Shown one piece after another: positions 12,184 to 24,097 of a stretch of 64,000 nucleotides of DNA; position 1 is the stretch's first letter, and each line of letters begins with the position of its first letter. The DNA lies in assembly GCA_963930655.1 (NCBI GenBank), contig OZ005620.1, positions 19,473,001 through 19,537,000 on the forward strand, read 5' to 3'. The stretch comes from Myrica gale. Taxonomy: Eukaryota; Streptophyta; Magnoliopsida; Fagales; Myricaceae. Position numbers and translations under genes: made by a program. The notes beneath the pieces were generated by a model that was not told the DNA's origin, made no database searches, and worked only from the letters and a program-made list of their open reading frames with translations.

Positions 12184-13598
12184 TATGGGCTTGCTTGGAA
12201 ATTGGTCCAGGTTCTGGTTTTGGGTCCTGGTTCTGGTCCCGATTTCACAAGCTGGACCCTGGGTTCTGATTTCACAAGCTGGACCCTGGGTTCTGATTTC
12301 ACGAGTAGCCGAATTACAACGAGGTTCCGGCCAAATAATTACATGTCACATGATTTGAATTGCAGACTTCAACCAACACGCAATCCAAGAAAAGTCAAAG
12401 ATGAGCAACCCCATGCGATTCCAATGTGGTTAACACCACGTGTTCGGATCACTCGTTTTGGCACCGTTGCCACTGCAGAATCAGACTCCTCAGCCACAGA
12501 GACTTCAAGCTCTATTAGAGAGAGAGAAAGAACATGTAGAGCCGTTCGTGGTGCCTCTATCCTTCAGAATCAGCAGCTCCACTGCTCCGTCAAGGTCATG
12601 CCAACAAGAACACCACTTCCAACACTAACCCAGACCCCACAACCCAAAATCCAGGTTCATTCGCAGTGTATTTGCACAAATCTCGCATCTTCGTCTTCCT
12701 CGTTGGCTAGCCCTGTGGTTTCGGAAGTGTTTTGTTCCAGATAGTTAGAGGAACACCTCTCCAATATTTAGATAATTTATAACGACGTACATGTCTTCAG
12801 CAAAACAGATTAAAACACAGCTTCTGAACAAACTGCCTTGTGTCCTAGCATTTGAAAGAATAGTAGCTTCACGCATAGAATTCGTGGTTTTTTTCTCACT
12901 GTTAAGGATACAATTAGGAAATAAAACGTAATTATGAAGATAATTAGAACTTCAACAATGCAAGCAAGCACTGGATGCACCTTGACTCCCACTTGTTCCG
13001 CTTCAAGGGGAAATCCAAATTCACATGCAAAAAGGATCACGTACGCCAATGGTTGTGACAAGAATAAGTGGGAAAAAATAAATCAACAAAAAAAAGCTAC
13101 AGGAAGAAAAGGGCTTTCTTTGGAAAAGAAGAAGAAGAATGGAGGCAACAAGAAAGACTTTGATCTTTTCGTGAAGCATGAAGGTTTTACTGGTCATACA
13201 GAAAAAGGGACGAAAATGAAAACAAAAAGAAGAAGAAGAATGGAGGTAGCAAGTAAAAGCGTTAAAACGCAAATAACTTTTCAAAACAAAATTCTTGGGT
13301 TTCTCGCCAATTGCTAACGTGTAAGAATCTTAGCCTTCTATTTAAAACTAACGGCTAGCATTTAGTGAATTGTAGCCCCTGCAATACTGGTGAAAGACAA
13401 AACTCAGACTTCAGTTGACGTAAGTTGTCAGCGCTACAGTAATACGTTACAATTCTTTTCGATGATGTTGTCCAATTAGCACGTCACACGTAAGCGGATA
13501 AAAAGCGGGATGAACCAAGCCAAATGCGCAATCAAAAATCTGGGTTTAAACCACGGTTTGAACCCCAGAACCAGGACCCATTTCCAAACAAGCCCTAT
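12184..13598. mobile_element. PIF/Harbinger-like insertion inside the copia element
   Basis: The element 12187-13595 (about 1.4 kb) has about 31-bp terminal inverted repeats: GGGCTTGCTTGGAAATTGG at the left against GGGCTTGTTTGGAAATGGG read inward from the right, both continuing to GGTTCTGG. A 3-bp TAT follows the PIF/Harbinger pattern of 3-bp TSDs, though the usual target is TTA/TAA. No transposase is recognisable, so it is non-autonomous. Interior frames such as minus 12810-13061 could be captured host sequence, but I recognise none. Confidence 0.7.
12241..12307 (+). repeat. 27-bp tandem repeat in the PIF-like element
   Basis: GATTTCACAAGCTGGACCCT with a GGGTTCT spacer repeats about 2.4 times inside the left end, continuing the terminal GGTTCTGG theme. 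Confidence 0.8.
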
Positions 13599-16569
13599 AT
13601 CTCACCAAAAATTTACTTTCAATTAGCAAAATAACGTCTGATTTTCCTTTGGCTGTTACTTTTATTGATAATCTTTTTTTCTATTCAGAATCATCAAACA
13701 AGAAGGGTGGTAGCAACTTGTAAGAGGGTTGGCAGCTTATATGTGCTAAAGCGTGGCAACTCGAACTTTATTTCTGTTCTCAAAAATAAAACATTGCATG
13801 CTTCCTATGATTTATGACATGCTCGCCTTGGACATGTAAATCATTGTGTTATCTCTTCTTTAAATAAAAAGGCCATCTTTATCTTCCTCTTTGTTACCCT
13901 CTCCTCAATTATGCAGTACATGTCAACTTGCCAAAAATCATCGCTTGCCCTACTCACTTAATGATCGAAGATCCACCTCCGTATTAGATCTTATTCATTG
14001 CGATATTTGGGGTCCTTCCCCTGTCAAATTAAATTTGGGTTTCACATATTATGTTATTTTCATTGATGATTACTATCGTTTTACTTGGCTTTATCCTTTA
14101 AAATTCAAATATGATTTCTACAATGTTTTCCTTCAATTTCAAAAATTTGTGGAGACTCAACATTCTGCTCGCATTAAAAATTTTCGAAGTGATGGTGGGG
14201 GTGAATTCACTAGCTCCTGCTTTACCACTCACATTCGTACCTTCGACAGTCATCACCAACCTTCTTGCCTCTATACCCCTGCCCAAAATGGTTGAGACGA
14301 ATGAAAACACCGCCACGTGACTGAAACTGGTCTCACCTTTCTTTTTCACTCTCACCTCTCTCCTCGCTTCTGGGTTGACGCCTTTAGCACTGTGGCTTGC
14401 AACATCAACCATTTGCCTATTCGTCTGCTTGCCGGTAAGTCTCCCTTTGAGTTTTTGAATGGTTCCTCTCATAATTATGCTAATTTTCATCCCTTTGGTT
14501 GTCGTTTTTTTCCTTGTTTGCGTGATTATATTCCTAATAAATTCTCCCCTCGTAGTATTCCCTGTATAGTTCTCAGTTATAGTCCCTCTTATAAAGGTTT
14601 TTGATGTTTTTATCCTCTTATCTGTAGGCTCTATATCACCTGCCATGCTCAATTTAATGAACATTATTATCCTTTTCTCTCTACCTCTTCGACTCAGCCT
14701 CTTACTTCCCTCCAATATTCTAATTTAATAGAACCTAATCTTCCCCACGTTGAAACCCCTTCTTTATCTCCTACACCCACTTCCTCTATTACTCAGTTCG
14801 GCTCCACTCCGTGTGCAATCTATACTGATCCAGTCTATGAGCCTTTTGCAGGATCCTGCTTCTTGTGCAAGTCTCTCTCTAGAGGCATCATTGGCCCCTC
14901 TTGAGGCACCACTGCCACCTCCTACGGCACAACCGAATCCTCCTATTCTTGGCTCTCATCCCATGCTCACTTGTGCTAAGGCTGGTATTTTTAAGACTCG
15001 CCATCCTGCAGATCTTGTTTTTTTGGCTCCTCTGGCCTTCTTTCGACCCTTCTTGCCTCCACTGAGCCTAAAGGCTTCGAATCTTCTGCTAAGAACCCTG
15101 CTTGGCTTGCCACCATGGATGAAGAAATTAGAGCTCTACAAAATAATCGCACTTGGATTTTGGTCCCTCACCCTGCCAACATCAACATTGTGGGCTCCAA
15201 ATGGGTGTTCGGGACTAAATATCATCATGATGGCTCCATTGAACGGTTCAAGGCTACTTGGTCTTGACTACACTAACACTTTCAACCCTGTTATCAAGGC
15301 TACTATTGTTCATGTTATACTTTCTCTTGTTGTGACCAATCAATGGCCCCTTCGGCAACTTGTTAAAAATGTGTTCCTCAATGGATATCTCACTAAAACT
15401 GTCTATATGGAACAACCTCCTGGCTACATTGATCCCTATTTCCCTAATCATGTATGTTAGTTGAAGAAAGCTCTCTATGGTCTCAAGCGAGCTCTGCGTT
15501 CCTGGTTTCAGCACTTTTCTCCTTCAACTTGGATTCACTTGTAGTCGTGCTGACACATATCTCTTTGTCTTTAATCAGCATTATGCAATTATTTATTTAC
15601 TTCTTTATGTTGATGACATCGTTATTACTGGGAACAACTCATCTCTTCTTGACAGTTTTACTCGCAAACTCAATTCTAAGTTTGCCACCAAAGATTTGGG
15701 TTCTCTCAGCTACTTTCTTGGTCTTGAAGCCTCGCCTGTTGTTGATGGCCTCTTTCTCAGTCAAATGAAATATGTTCGTGATATCCTCACTCACGCCCAA
15801 TTACTTGACAACAAATCGGTTCATACCCTCATGGTTGTCTCTCAGAATCTGTTTGCTGATGGTCCTCCGTTCTCCGATCCCACTCTTTACAAGTCTCTCG
15901 TTGGTGCTCTTGAATGCTTGACCATCACGCGCCCTGACATTTCTCATGCTGTCAACACTGTTAGCTAATATCTCCATGCTCCCACTGAAGCTCACTTTCT
16001 GGTGGTTAAGCGTATTCTTCGCTATGTCAAAGGCACTCTTCATTATGGCTTCTCCTTTCGCCGCTCTGCTGATCCTACTGCTCTCACCACCTACTCTAAT
16101 GCTGACTGGGTTGGTTGTCCCGACACTCATCGCTTTAATTCAGGCTACTCTATTTATCTCGGAGACCATTTGGTCTCTTGAAATGCTAAAAAGCAACCTA
16201 TTGTTTCTCATTCTAGCTGTGAATCTGAGTATCGTGCTCTTGCACACGCTACTGCCAAGCTACTTTGGCTCACGCATCTCCTCCGTGATCTTCGGGTTTC
16301 CGTTCCCACACCGCCTCTCCTTTTATATGACAACAAGAGTGTCTTGTTTTTGAGCTCCAACCCGATTTCCCATAGGCGCGCCAAGCATGTGGAATTGGAC
16401 TACCATTTTCTTTCTGATCTTGTTCTTGCTGGCAATCTTCACACTCAATATGTGCATTCTCATCTCCAGATTGCTGACATCTTCACCAAGAGTGTACCTC
16501 GGCCTCTCTTTGAATTTTTTCGCTCTAAGCTTCACGTTCTTTCAAATCCGACGCTCAGCTTGCAGGGGG

Positions 16570-16766
16570 TGTTGAGGATCACCTGCCCATATATAAGGCT
16601 TCCCATACATAGACCCATTGACCCTTGATTGTAGCTTATTACCTTGATTCTAGGCTATTTGTTTCCTCCTCTAAATCAGCTGTAATTGATATGGAATTAT
16701 TCTCTGTAATTATAAATTCGGTACTCACCCACGTTCAACGTGTGGTGGTTTTACAAAACCTTCTCA
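16570..16766 (+). repeat. 3' LTR of decayed copia element
   Basis: Starts TGTTGAGGATCACC after a GCAGGGGG polypurine tract and ends AAAACCTTCTCA, followed by the TSD CTACG. Confidence 0.9.
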
Positions 16767-16771
16767 CTACG

Positions 16772-18021
16772 TACTTCTAGATCACATTAATAACAAATAA
16801 GAAAAGCATTTTAAGAAAACGCAAAACACTGCATGCAGATTTAATATTAAATGACACCAAATATCATGAGCTAGCTAGGTATCAAGGATACGTACCATGC
16901 ATGCAAAGCCTAATGCCTCGAACGTAAAGTATATAGACGAGTACTCTGATACGTACGTACATGTAAGTCAGGAGTCCATCGATGAGTAAAGGAGCTGATA
17001 TTTATGTTATAAATATAATTTTTCTATTATATATATATATAATACATATTAGTAAAAAATGCATTATAATTAGCTTAAATTGCACCAACATATATATAAG
17101 CTCCTAGTACAGTTGTTTTGTTTGTCTTCTGCATTGGATAAATTCTATTAATATTGGTGTTACTTATCCATTGGTGCGCATCTCTTCAACCTTTTAACAA
17201 GTTGCACCTTGAAGGAAGCAAATAGTCGATATCGAAAACCCTAATGCCTTTCGCACTAACTAAAAGGACGCCATGGTTAATGAATTAAGGCACCTTTATA
17301 TTCGGAAAAGCAGCAGCATAACACTACTCCAAAGTTGACAAAACATAAAGCAGGCAATACGTATTGGGATAAAAATATCATCATCTTCATGCAGCGGTCG
17401 AATTAGGGACCACAGTACCGACCATCAAATGATGATCATGATATTCTTTAAAATTTCTTTAGGAATTGTCTTAATCTCCAAAACTAGGGACCCAACAAAT
17501 GGTGGTACCTTATTTAATTTGTTTTGTAGAATTTTGAAACATAAAAGATCAACTTGTGTCCCATGGATAATTGACATTTCAGATTAAACAAGAGCCACAG
17601 ATGATTCAATCACTTGGTCTGATCAGTAGTCCCAAAAGGACAGAGAAATGCTAACTACTAGTTCTATATGTAACAGCCTAGTTAATTATAATTATATCTT
17701 TGAGAAATAGAATCAACCCAGCAGAGGAAACAAATATACGTATATTCTTGCATCAATCACCAGCATTTTCCAATTGTAAATATATGTCCTAAAGGTAACA
17801 AGCATGATCTCACAATATTCAAGAAAAAGTTTCCAAAAATTACCAGCCATTAAAGTGATTAGGCTCATATACTGTAATTAATCTAACCAAGTATGGCCTT
17901 ATGTATGTATGAAGTAATTAATCTGTACCTAAAGCAATTTATCTACCATCACTAATTCGCCAACCCTTGATGAGAACCAGCTTGTCTAGCCTTTCGAACC
18001 ATCTGATTTATAAATTTGTTG
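16772..18021. other. Intergenic DNA between copia element and BEL1 3' end
   Basis: AT-rich with no supported gene or element. The BEL1 3' UTR should occupy the last few hundred bases on the minus strand. A short (AT)n run lies near 17027-17042. Confidence 0.5.
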
Positions 18022-21000
18022 TTATCCAGCCAAGTCGTGGAGCAGCTGCGCTCCCATCAAATTTCTGTATGGAAGATTCTGTCCCTCACCGTCCAGAAGC
18101 GAGTACTGAACTGGTTGGCATTCTTCCATTTGGTCTCTAGGGTAAAACAGAGAACCGTGTGAGGCAGGCGAGAAGGCTAAGCTCACCCCATTCCCACCAT
18201 GCTGTTGCAACCCTAATGTCAACGACACTCCGCCACCGTTGAAATTCTGATTAGCACTGTTATTAGCATAGGAAACAGTGCCAGCCGAGTGGTGGTTGTA
18301 AGTTGAAAAGTCCAGTTCCATAGCCCCATATGTCTCAGTAACCCTCCCAAAACCGTGTTGCTGGTGCATCTGGTGGTTTTGGAGGGCTTTACTGGTTTTA
18401 GAGTCTTTTTTCTCTGGGGTAGCACTGATGATGGATGATAGGCACTCAGAGTCTATTCGGACAAGTTGGTCCTGGGTAGGTTTTTGATCCTCAAGGCGTG
18501 TCCCTGACGAGTTTTGATTTTGCCGGCCATTGTCGTCAAGATCTGTAACCCCATCTGAGGAGGTCAAGGTGTTTTCTTGCTCTTTTGTCTCTTCTAAGTA
18601 CATTTCTTCCACCATGGGCTTCCACAGCCTCACCCTCGCGTTAATGAACCAGTTGGATACCTGTTGAAACACTCGTGGCAACAAAAGGGCATTAGATTAA
18701 TATATATGACGTACTTGTCAATTGGTAATACCGCTGTGGCTATGCATATTAAAGTATGGATCCTAAGAAGATATACCCTTTTGGCAATATATAAACTAAG
18801 TGATAAGAAAAATAAAACAAGCTTAGAAAGATTTGGACGTGCCTGGCCTCTTGACAGACCAGTTTGGCGGGCCAAGATATGTTTATCAACGTCGCTTGGG
18901 TACCTGCAGAAGTTCCGCAAGAACACAGTGTCACTTTTGGTTATGGGGATTGCTAGGGTGAGGAGTGTGTGCTTGAGAGAGAGAGAGAGAGAGGGTCCTA
19001 TGAAATAGCACTAGACTGACATAAAAGTACCATAGAGCGAGCGAAGCAAATATCCCGAAAGAAGTTAAAATCGATGATAGTAATATGACAAGGCAAAAAT
19101 TGGAATCTGAATGTTGGTGGCTAGAAACTACCAAAACCTCCTTTGTTTTAGTAAAAATTGCGGAGACATTACGAATAAGAAACTCGAAACGAATTTGGTT
19201 ATTGTGCTGAACATGCTAAACAACGGCTGAGATTGAAAGTTTCAAAATTAAAAGGCTCAGATCGCACCAGATCAATTAAAATATTTTAAATGATATGTTG
19301 AACCACAACCGTCGGATCTTCAGCTTCTAATGTTAGTCGTCGCTCAACATGCTCAGCACAATAGTTCTTAGCGGCAAAAGTTATTGTGTGAGTGAAGTTA
19401 TTGTGTGAGTGTGTGAGTGGACGGATAAGATTAGAGGTTGAGAAATCTAACGGTTGAAAAATGTCACGTCAATTAATAAACTCGACCCACGAACCCGACC
19501 TTTACAACCAACCCGGTTTCATTAATTGACGTGATATTTTGTCAGTCGTTAGATTTCTTAACTTCTAATCTCACCCGTCCACTCACACACTCACACAATA
19601 ACCAGTCTCAGTTCTTAGCATAGTAACCGAACTCGAAACTAACAAGCTATATAAAACAACTCCATGTATTGTCTTCTTTTTCTTCTTTCGTGAGAACGTC
19701 GATTCTCTTGTGAAATCGATTTTGTAGTTTACCTACTTCAGGACTCCAAAGTTGAGAAAGAGAAAAGAGGGTAAGAGAGATTTACGGGTGGAGAAAATGC
19801 TCAAAAAGCCATGCTCGGAGAACAGAAACGGATCGCTCGGGAAGGCCGCGTTGGGGTCTCCATGGATGGCTCTCCATCATGCTCATTTGCTGAAACGCCC
19901 TCTGTTGTCTCAGTGTTTGGTCAAGAATCCTAAGCCTTGGTGTTTCGCCTTTGGTTGTGCCTGGTGCAACAGTATCCTTTTCACCCATGGCTCTCTTGGT
20001 TGCATGAATCTGGTCAACAATCCCATCTTTCAAACATCTAAAATGCCTTGACATGGCTTTCGAAGCCAACGTGGAGTACACCATGGCTGCCCCATTGCCA
20101 GCCAAGGCTTCGAATGACGACACCACGGCCTTCATTTCATTACAATAGTGCCTGTACCTGCTGTCCACCTTCAGAAGAAGAAAGAGAGAGCAATGAAAGA
20201 AAGCTTCAAGATTTTTGCATGAGAGTTACAGCATAGAATATATTCTAGCTAGTTAAAGAGTAATAAGATGCCATGAAAAGAAAGGGAATAGAGGTTTCTG
20301 AAAGTAAATTAATAAAAAGCCCGAATTGTCACGAGGCGGGCATTAATGAAAAGCCCCGCAGTCGCTTAATTAGTTCAAGAATCAAGTCCTAGAGACCCCA
20401 ATCCATCAACCACCCGGTAAAAGCTACAGCTTTGTTCGATACTAATCCACAAAAAAAAAAAGAGATTGTTTCCCCTCTATGTCCATATTTGATGAATGAA
20501 TGAAAAGTTGTGGGAAAAATGGCAAAAGTGAAAGGATCTTTAATGGAGTAAAACAAGATCTGTAACATATATACCTCTTCCAGCATTGAAAGCAGTTTTG
20601 TTTTTCTCTTCTGCAATTCCATGTAGTCAAGGGTGGAAAGAGCCTGCTTTCTGGAAGAACTAGCGCCATTCTCGTCTTCCCACCGCTTGGCCTTGTCGGA
20701 CTTCTGCTTAAGCGGATCAGTTTGCTTTGCTCCGAGGCTACAGAACTCGTTCAGAAGCTCCTGTGCAGGGACCAAGTACTTTGAATTCCTGAGATGGAAG
20801 TGCCCTTGATGAAGATTTGGAGCTTTTCCCAAAAATCCATCTCTCATCATCTGCTGCTGTACTTGGATGTTTGATGATTTTCCATAAAACGCATCTCTAG
20901 AACTCGAAGCAATAAACCTCATATCATCTTGTTGGTCTTGATGGTGATGATTCGTATGTCTCAACTCAAAAGATTGTACCCCTATAGTTGAAGGATTGCT

Positions 21001-21501
21001 TGAACTAAGAGAGAGTGAAAGACCTTGACTAGGCCTTTCATTTCCCTCGCAAGGAAACACACACCTCAAAGAAGAATCATCAACGAGCAATCTATTCTCT
21101 TGCCAGCCTCCAGAATCATGTGCCCCAACTATTAGGTTCTCACTACTTGTTTCAGAAATCCCAGTTATGAAATGAGGTTTATTGAACTCATCCTGATAGA
21201 AATCACTTGTGGACTCGTTAATCGTCTTTGAAGAGGACAGACCAGGGTGGCTTTGGGACTTGCCAAAGAACCCTTTCCACATGATTGAGTTACCGTCGCT
21301 TTGTTGCTGTAGATTCTTTGAAAACCCTATCATCTCCATGCCTGTGGTCAAGTTGAAGATCTCTTGGTTGGACTCGAAGCCTTGGATCTGGTTCACCAGA
21401 TGAGTCTGAATGGTCGGGTTACTTGATGAAACATCCGAGTAGCAAAACCCAGCTGGAGAAACCATATTCCCGGATTTATCTTCACAGTGTTCTCGAGCCA
21501 T
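18022..21501 (-). CDS. BEL1: BEL1 TALE homeodomain transcription factor
   Basis: BEL1 is a nuclear TALE-homeodomain factor that pairs with KNOX proteins and sets ovule integument identity in Arabidopsis. Four exons (minus): 21501-20575, 20168-19786, 18903-18843, 18660-18022, giving 669 codons against about 611 in Arabidopsis. The start ATG at 21501 gives MAREH, like Arabidopsis MARDQ. Features: [11 protein letters not shown] at 160-170, SKY box around [18 protein letters not shown] (240-257), BELL domain about 293-365, homeodomain about 412-475 with the TALE loop PYP (437-439) and helix 3 [13 protein letters not shown], a C-terminal VSLTLGLQ motif and the ending [18 protein letters not shown]. 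These pieces favour the BEL1 clade over other BLH proteins. Intron 3 uses a GC donor after SRGQ (18842-18841) with a normal AG acceptor. Intron 2 holds MITEs. Confidence 0.95.
18976..18994. repeat. GA microsatellite in BEL1 intron 2
   Basis: A run of GA dinucleotides just upstream of the exon 3 acceptor; on the transcribed strand it is a TC-rich tract and may add to the polypyrimidine region. Confidence 0.85.
19199..19363. repeat. Inverted-repeat element in BEL1 intron 2
   Basis: TATTGTGCTGAACATGCT at the left matches the reverse complement of the segment ending near 19363 (TATTGTGCTGAGCATGTT). About 30-bp arms enclose about 105 bp. It abuts the Mutator-like MITE at 19373 and may be a MITE whose TSD has been obscured. 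Confidence 0.5.
19363..19619. mobile_element. Mutator-like MITE with 10-bp TSD in BEL1 intron 2
   Basis: The element 19373-19609 is flanked by AGTTCTTAGC at 19363-19372 and 19610-19619. Its ends form long inverted repeats; arms of about 80 bp (19397-19476 and 19522-19602) share GTTATTGTGTGAGTGTGTGA and continue through TCTAACG to CACGTCAATTAAT. A TSD of 9-11 bp with long arms is typical of Mutator-like MITEs. A 17-bp direct repeat occurs near the left end. Confidence 0.8.
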
Positions 21502-24097
21502 GAAATACAAATTTTTTACTGCGGTTTATATTACTTGCATGTAGCTTCAGATATTGGAAATGGGTATCGATTCTAGGATTACAATCCCAACAAGATCCAC
21601 TCCTACAAAAGGAACCCAGAAACCTGTGTCATCCCATAGCTGAAGACCATCAAGCACAACAATCAAATTCTATGATGTCAAAAAAAAAGTACCCTCTATG
21701 TTCATCCGATAAGAAGAAAAGAGGAGATACTTCGTTTTGGTTTCTTATTTAATTATTTGGAAACTACGGGATGGGATAGAAAGGGAGGGAGATTATTACC
21801 GGTTATGGAACACTAGACTATCAGGCTGTCGAGCAGAAGTGGAGGTATTTCTGTTGGTGGTGGACCTCGTTGGAAGGAGATGGGAGGAGGGGAGGTGTGG
21901 CCTCTTCTCAGGCTTCTTCTCTTAATAAGCCAACACGGTATGCCATGAAAGCCAACCTCGGAAGAAAGATCAGATACATCTCGTCAGAAATAGAAGATCA
22001 GATAAGTGTGATGACGACCTCCGAGCCATGTTCATAATTTGATATATGCCTCTCTCTTTCTCTCTCTCGCTCTGATGACGATGACCTCCAAACTGCGTTC
22101 ATCATTTCATATACCCTCCCTCTCCCTCTCCCTCTCCCTTTCTCTCTCTCTGTCGAGCTCAAGTGGGTCAATGCACCATGGTATAAATACACCCAAAATG
22201 GACTTCTTTGAAAGAAAAACAAATAATCCCCTCAATTATTCCGTAGCCAAGAATAAAAAAATGATTATGATAATCTAGAAAAGAAAAGGCAATTCATAAT
22301 AATATATAAAATTTATAAAAGACTTTAGTAGAACTCAGTAAACTTCCCTGCTTTACGAAGTACTGAGGACCAGGAACAACGGAAAGTAATGATCGTCCTT
22401 TTCCTTGTACACAAACTACAAGCCGCCACATGACTTGTTCTGTTTACTTAAATGGTTTGCATAACCTCCCCATTCTTTTAATAAATCCTAACAAAAGCCC
22501 AGAACAACTAGCAGTCTATTAAAGAAAAAAAGAAATGGGGATTTTAGAGATCTTTGCAGGGAACGAATCCCAATAATTCATTTCCTAAGTAGGAGTTTCC
22601 AGGCTTTTTCAGATGGGTTCTTCTGTAGGGAGTCTGGTGGGCCTGCTTATGGGTGTACTATTTCTTCTGAACCTAAAGTTTCAAGGCTCCTCTGAGACAT
22701 GAGTTTTACAGAGAGAGTTTGAGTGAAAGAATAGATGCGCATGGGGTTGTACAAAATGTTCCCAAAATAAGAGACTCTGTGTGAGATGAGATGAGGTGGT
22801 CCAATGCTTCTCCATCTAATTCTCATTAATTGGTCTATTAAAGCACTCCACCCATCCTCACTCTCTCTCCACATTGCATGGGACCGCAACTATTCTTTTT
22901 TATTTATGATGAAAATATGCCGATTCCACGCGCAGAAGAGGATGTTATCATCAATCACCACAAACCTAATGGCCCATTGTTATAATTTAGACCTAATTTA
23001 GTTTTAAAATGCTCTGAAATTTTGAATATTTCTCATTGGTTAATGGGTCTATTCTGATTGATTGGAAGAAAAAAGTTTACCCTTTTGTTTGTTGGATTGA
23101 AATATAAAAGCACATAACAAAGTTTTTTTGAATATCAAAATCCAATATTAAATATTGCAGAAGTTTGAGTAATAAGAAGAAATGAAATTTGACCATTTAT
23201 CTAAAACTTTGAAATTCCATTCGTTTATGATCCGCCATTTGTCTGATACAAAAGTAAATTATCAATTTTATTAAAAGTTTAGTTGGAGGTGAATTCAATT
23301 ATTTAATGTGTATGGTAATTATTTAACATGCCATATTTATATTAGTTTTAATCTGTGATCACCCAATTTGATTTGAGGCCTCATATCCTTCCGAAAACGT
23401 TTTTGTTTCACTTTCGTTTTTTTATCATTTTCAGGAACATTTAGAAATACCTCTTCATTCTTCCCGTCAAACCAGAAAAGTACCGTCCACCATCGAAACA
23501 AAGGTGATCCACACGCCCCAAGTAAAGAGAGTGTGGCCTTAGGAACCCATTGTGGAGGTTTAAGTTTTGTCCGCTAAAAGCAGGTGGTCCTATATCAGGA
23601 GCTTTCTCCGCCTCTTGCCATTTGGTCCTCTCTTGCCCTATGCCCTACACCATGCTGACGACGTTTTCCTCTTTGGCTTTCCCTGCTTGAACTTTCTTAG
23701 AGTGGAGTAGGGGGACGGTACGCACTCCTGCGCATATTAGCAACTTCTCGGTCCTATATATTACTTTCTTGTCAAAGAGAGACAGAGTTACTTTCAACCC
23801 TTTGCCTTATGTGACTTTCCAGTGGCACCCTCAAAAGGCGCGGGGGAGGGAGGAGAAAGACCCTTTTGAGCTCTCTGATTGCCCATTAACAGCGCGGTAG
23901 TCGGTACACTTTTTGAGGAAGTTGAAACTTGTAACTAAGGGTTGTAGGCTATAGAGGGTGGTCCTCTTCCATAATCTGTTTACATGGACCATTCTAAATG
24001 GGCTGGCTAATGGAGAAACTGTATCAGAGTGTCTGTGTACCTAGGCAATCTATGCAACTTTTTTGGTGGGGATCCAAGAGGGTTTTCATGGACCAAG
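21502..24097. other. BEL1 upstream region
   Basis: Contains the BEL1 5' UTR and promoter (minus). A CT/GA-rich tract at about 22046-22157, roughly 550-650 bp upstream of the ATG, resembles binding regions for plant GAGA-binding BPC factors; that role is inference. No other supported gene; short open frames (minus 21998-22222, 22647-22889) are low-complexity or unrecognised. Confidence 0.45.
22046..22157. promoter_or_regulatory. CT/GA-rich tract upstream of BEL1
   Basis: Two blocks of CTCTCT/CCCTCT repeats. On the BEL1 sense strand this is a GAGAG-rich tract of the type bound by BASIC PENTACYSTEINE proteins. Only the sequence pattern is observed. Confidence 0.35.

Larger units (their letters stand above)
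11120..16560 (+). pseudogene. Copia gag-pol pseudogene (RE1-like)
   Basis: Pieces in three frames match, in order, the intact polyprotein at 35790-39962. Gag covers about 11120-12030, including LMKRGSKFVADFVRTFKTL. The protease region is cut by the insertion at 12187. The integrase zinc-finger end (CSTCQLAKNHRLPY) and core (HCDIWGPSPVKLNLGF) lie at about 13.9-14.3 kb, reverse transcriptase with YVDDIVITG near 15.6 kb, and the RNase H region runs to about 16.5 kb. Damage includes a stop ending the first gag frame at 11288, further stops (for example near 11661 and 15458), several frameshifts and a small deletion near 15255. It cannot make a functional polyprotein. Confidence 0.9.
10873..16771 (+). 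mobile_element. Decayed Ty1/copia LTR retrotransposon with 5-bp TSD
   Basis: Full-length element 10878-16766: 5' LTR 10878-11072, primer-binding site at 11073, broken gag-pol, G-rich polypurine tract just before 16570, 3' LTR 16570-16766. CTACG flanks it at 10873-10877 and 16767-16771. The LTRs differ at roughly a dozen or more positions by eye, so the insertion is old compared with the copia copy at 35595-40222, whose polyprotein it resembles closely. A PIF/Harbinger-like element interrupts it at 12187-13595. Confidence 0.92.

Noticed and set aside
14098..14715. 205-codon minus-strand frame
   Set aside because: It is antisense to the copia integrase remnant, whose plus-strand frames match the family.
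18841..18842. Treating the GC donor in BEL1 as evidence for a pseudogene
   Set aside because: GC-AG introns are a known minor class, the flanking CAG/GCACGT is otherwise a good donor and the frame continues perfectly.
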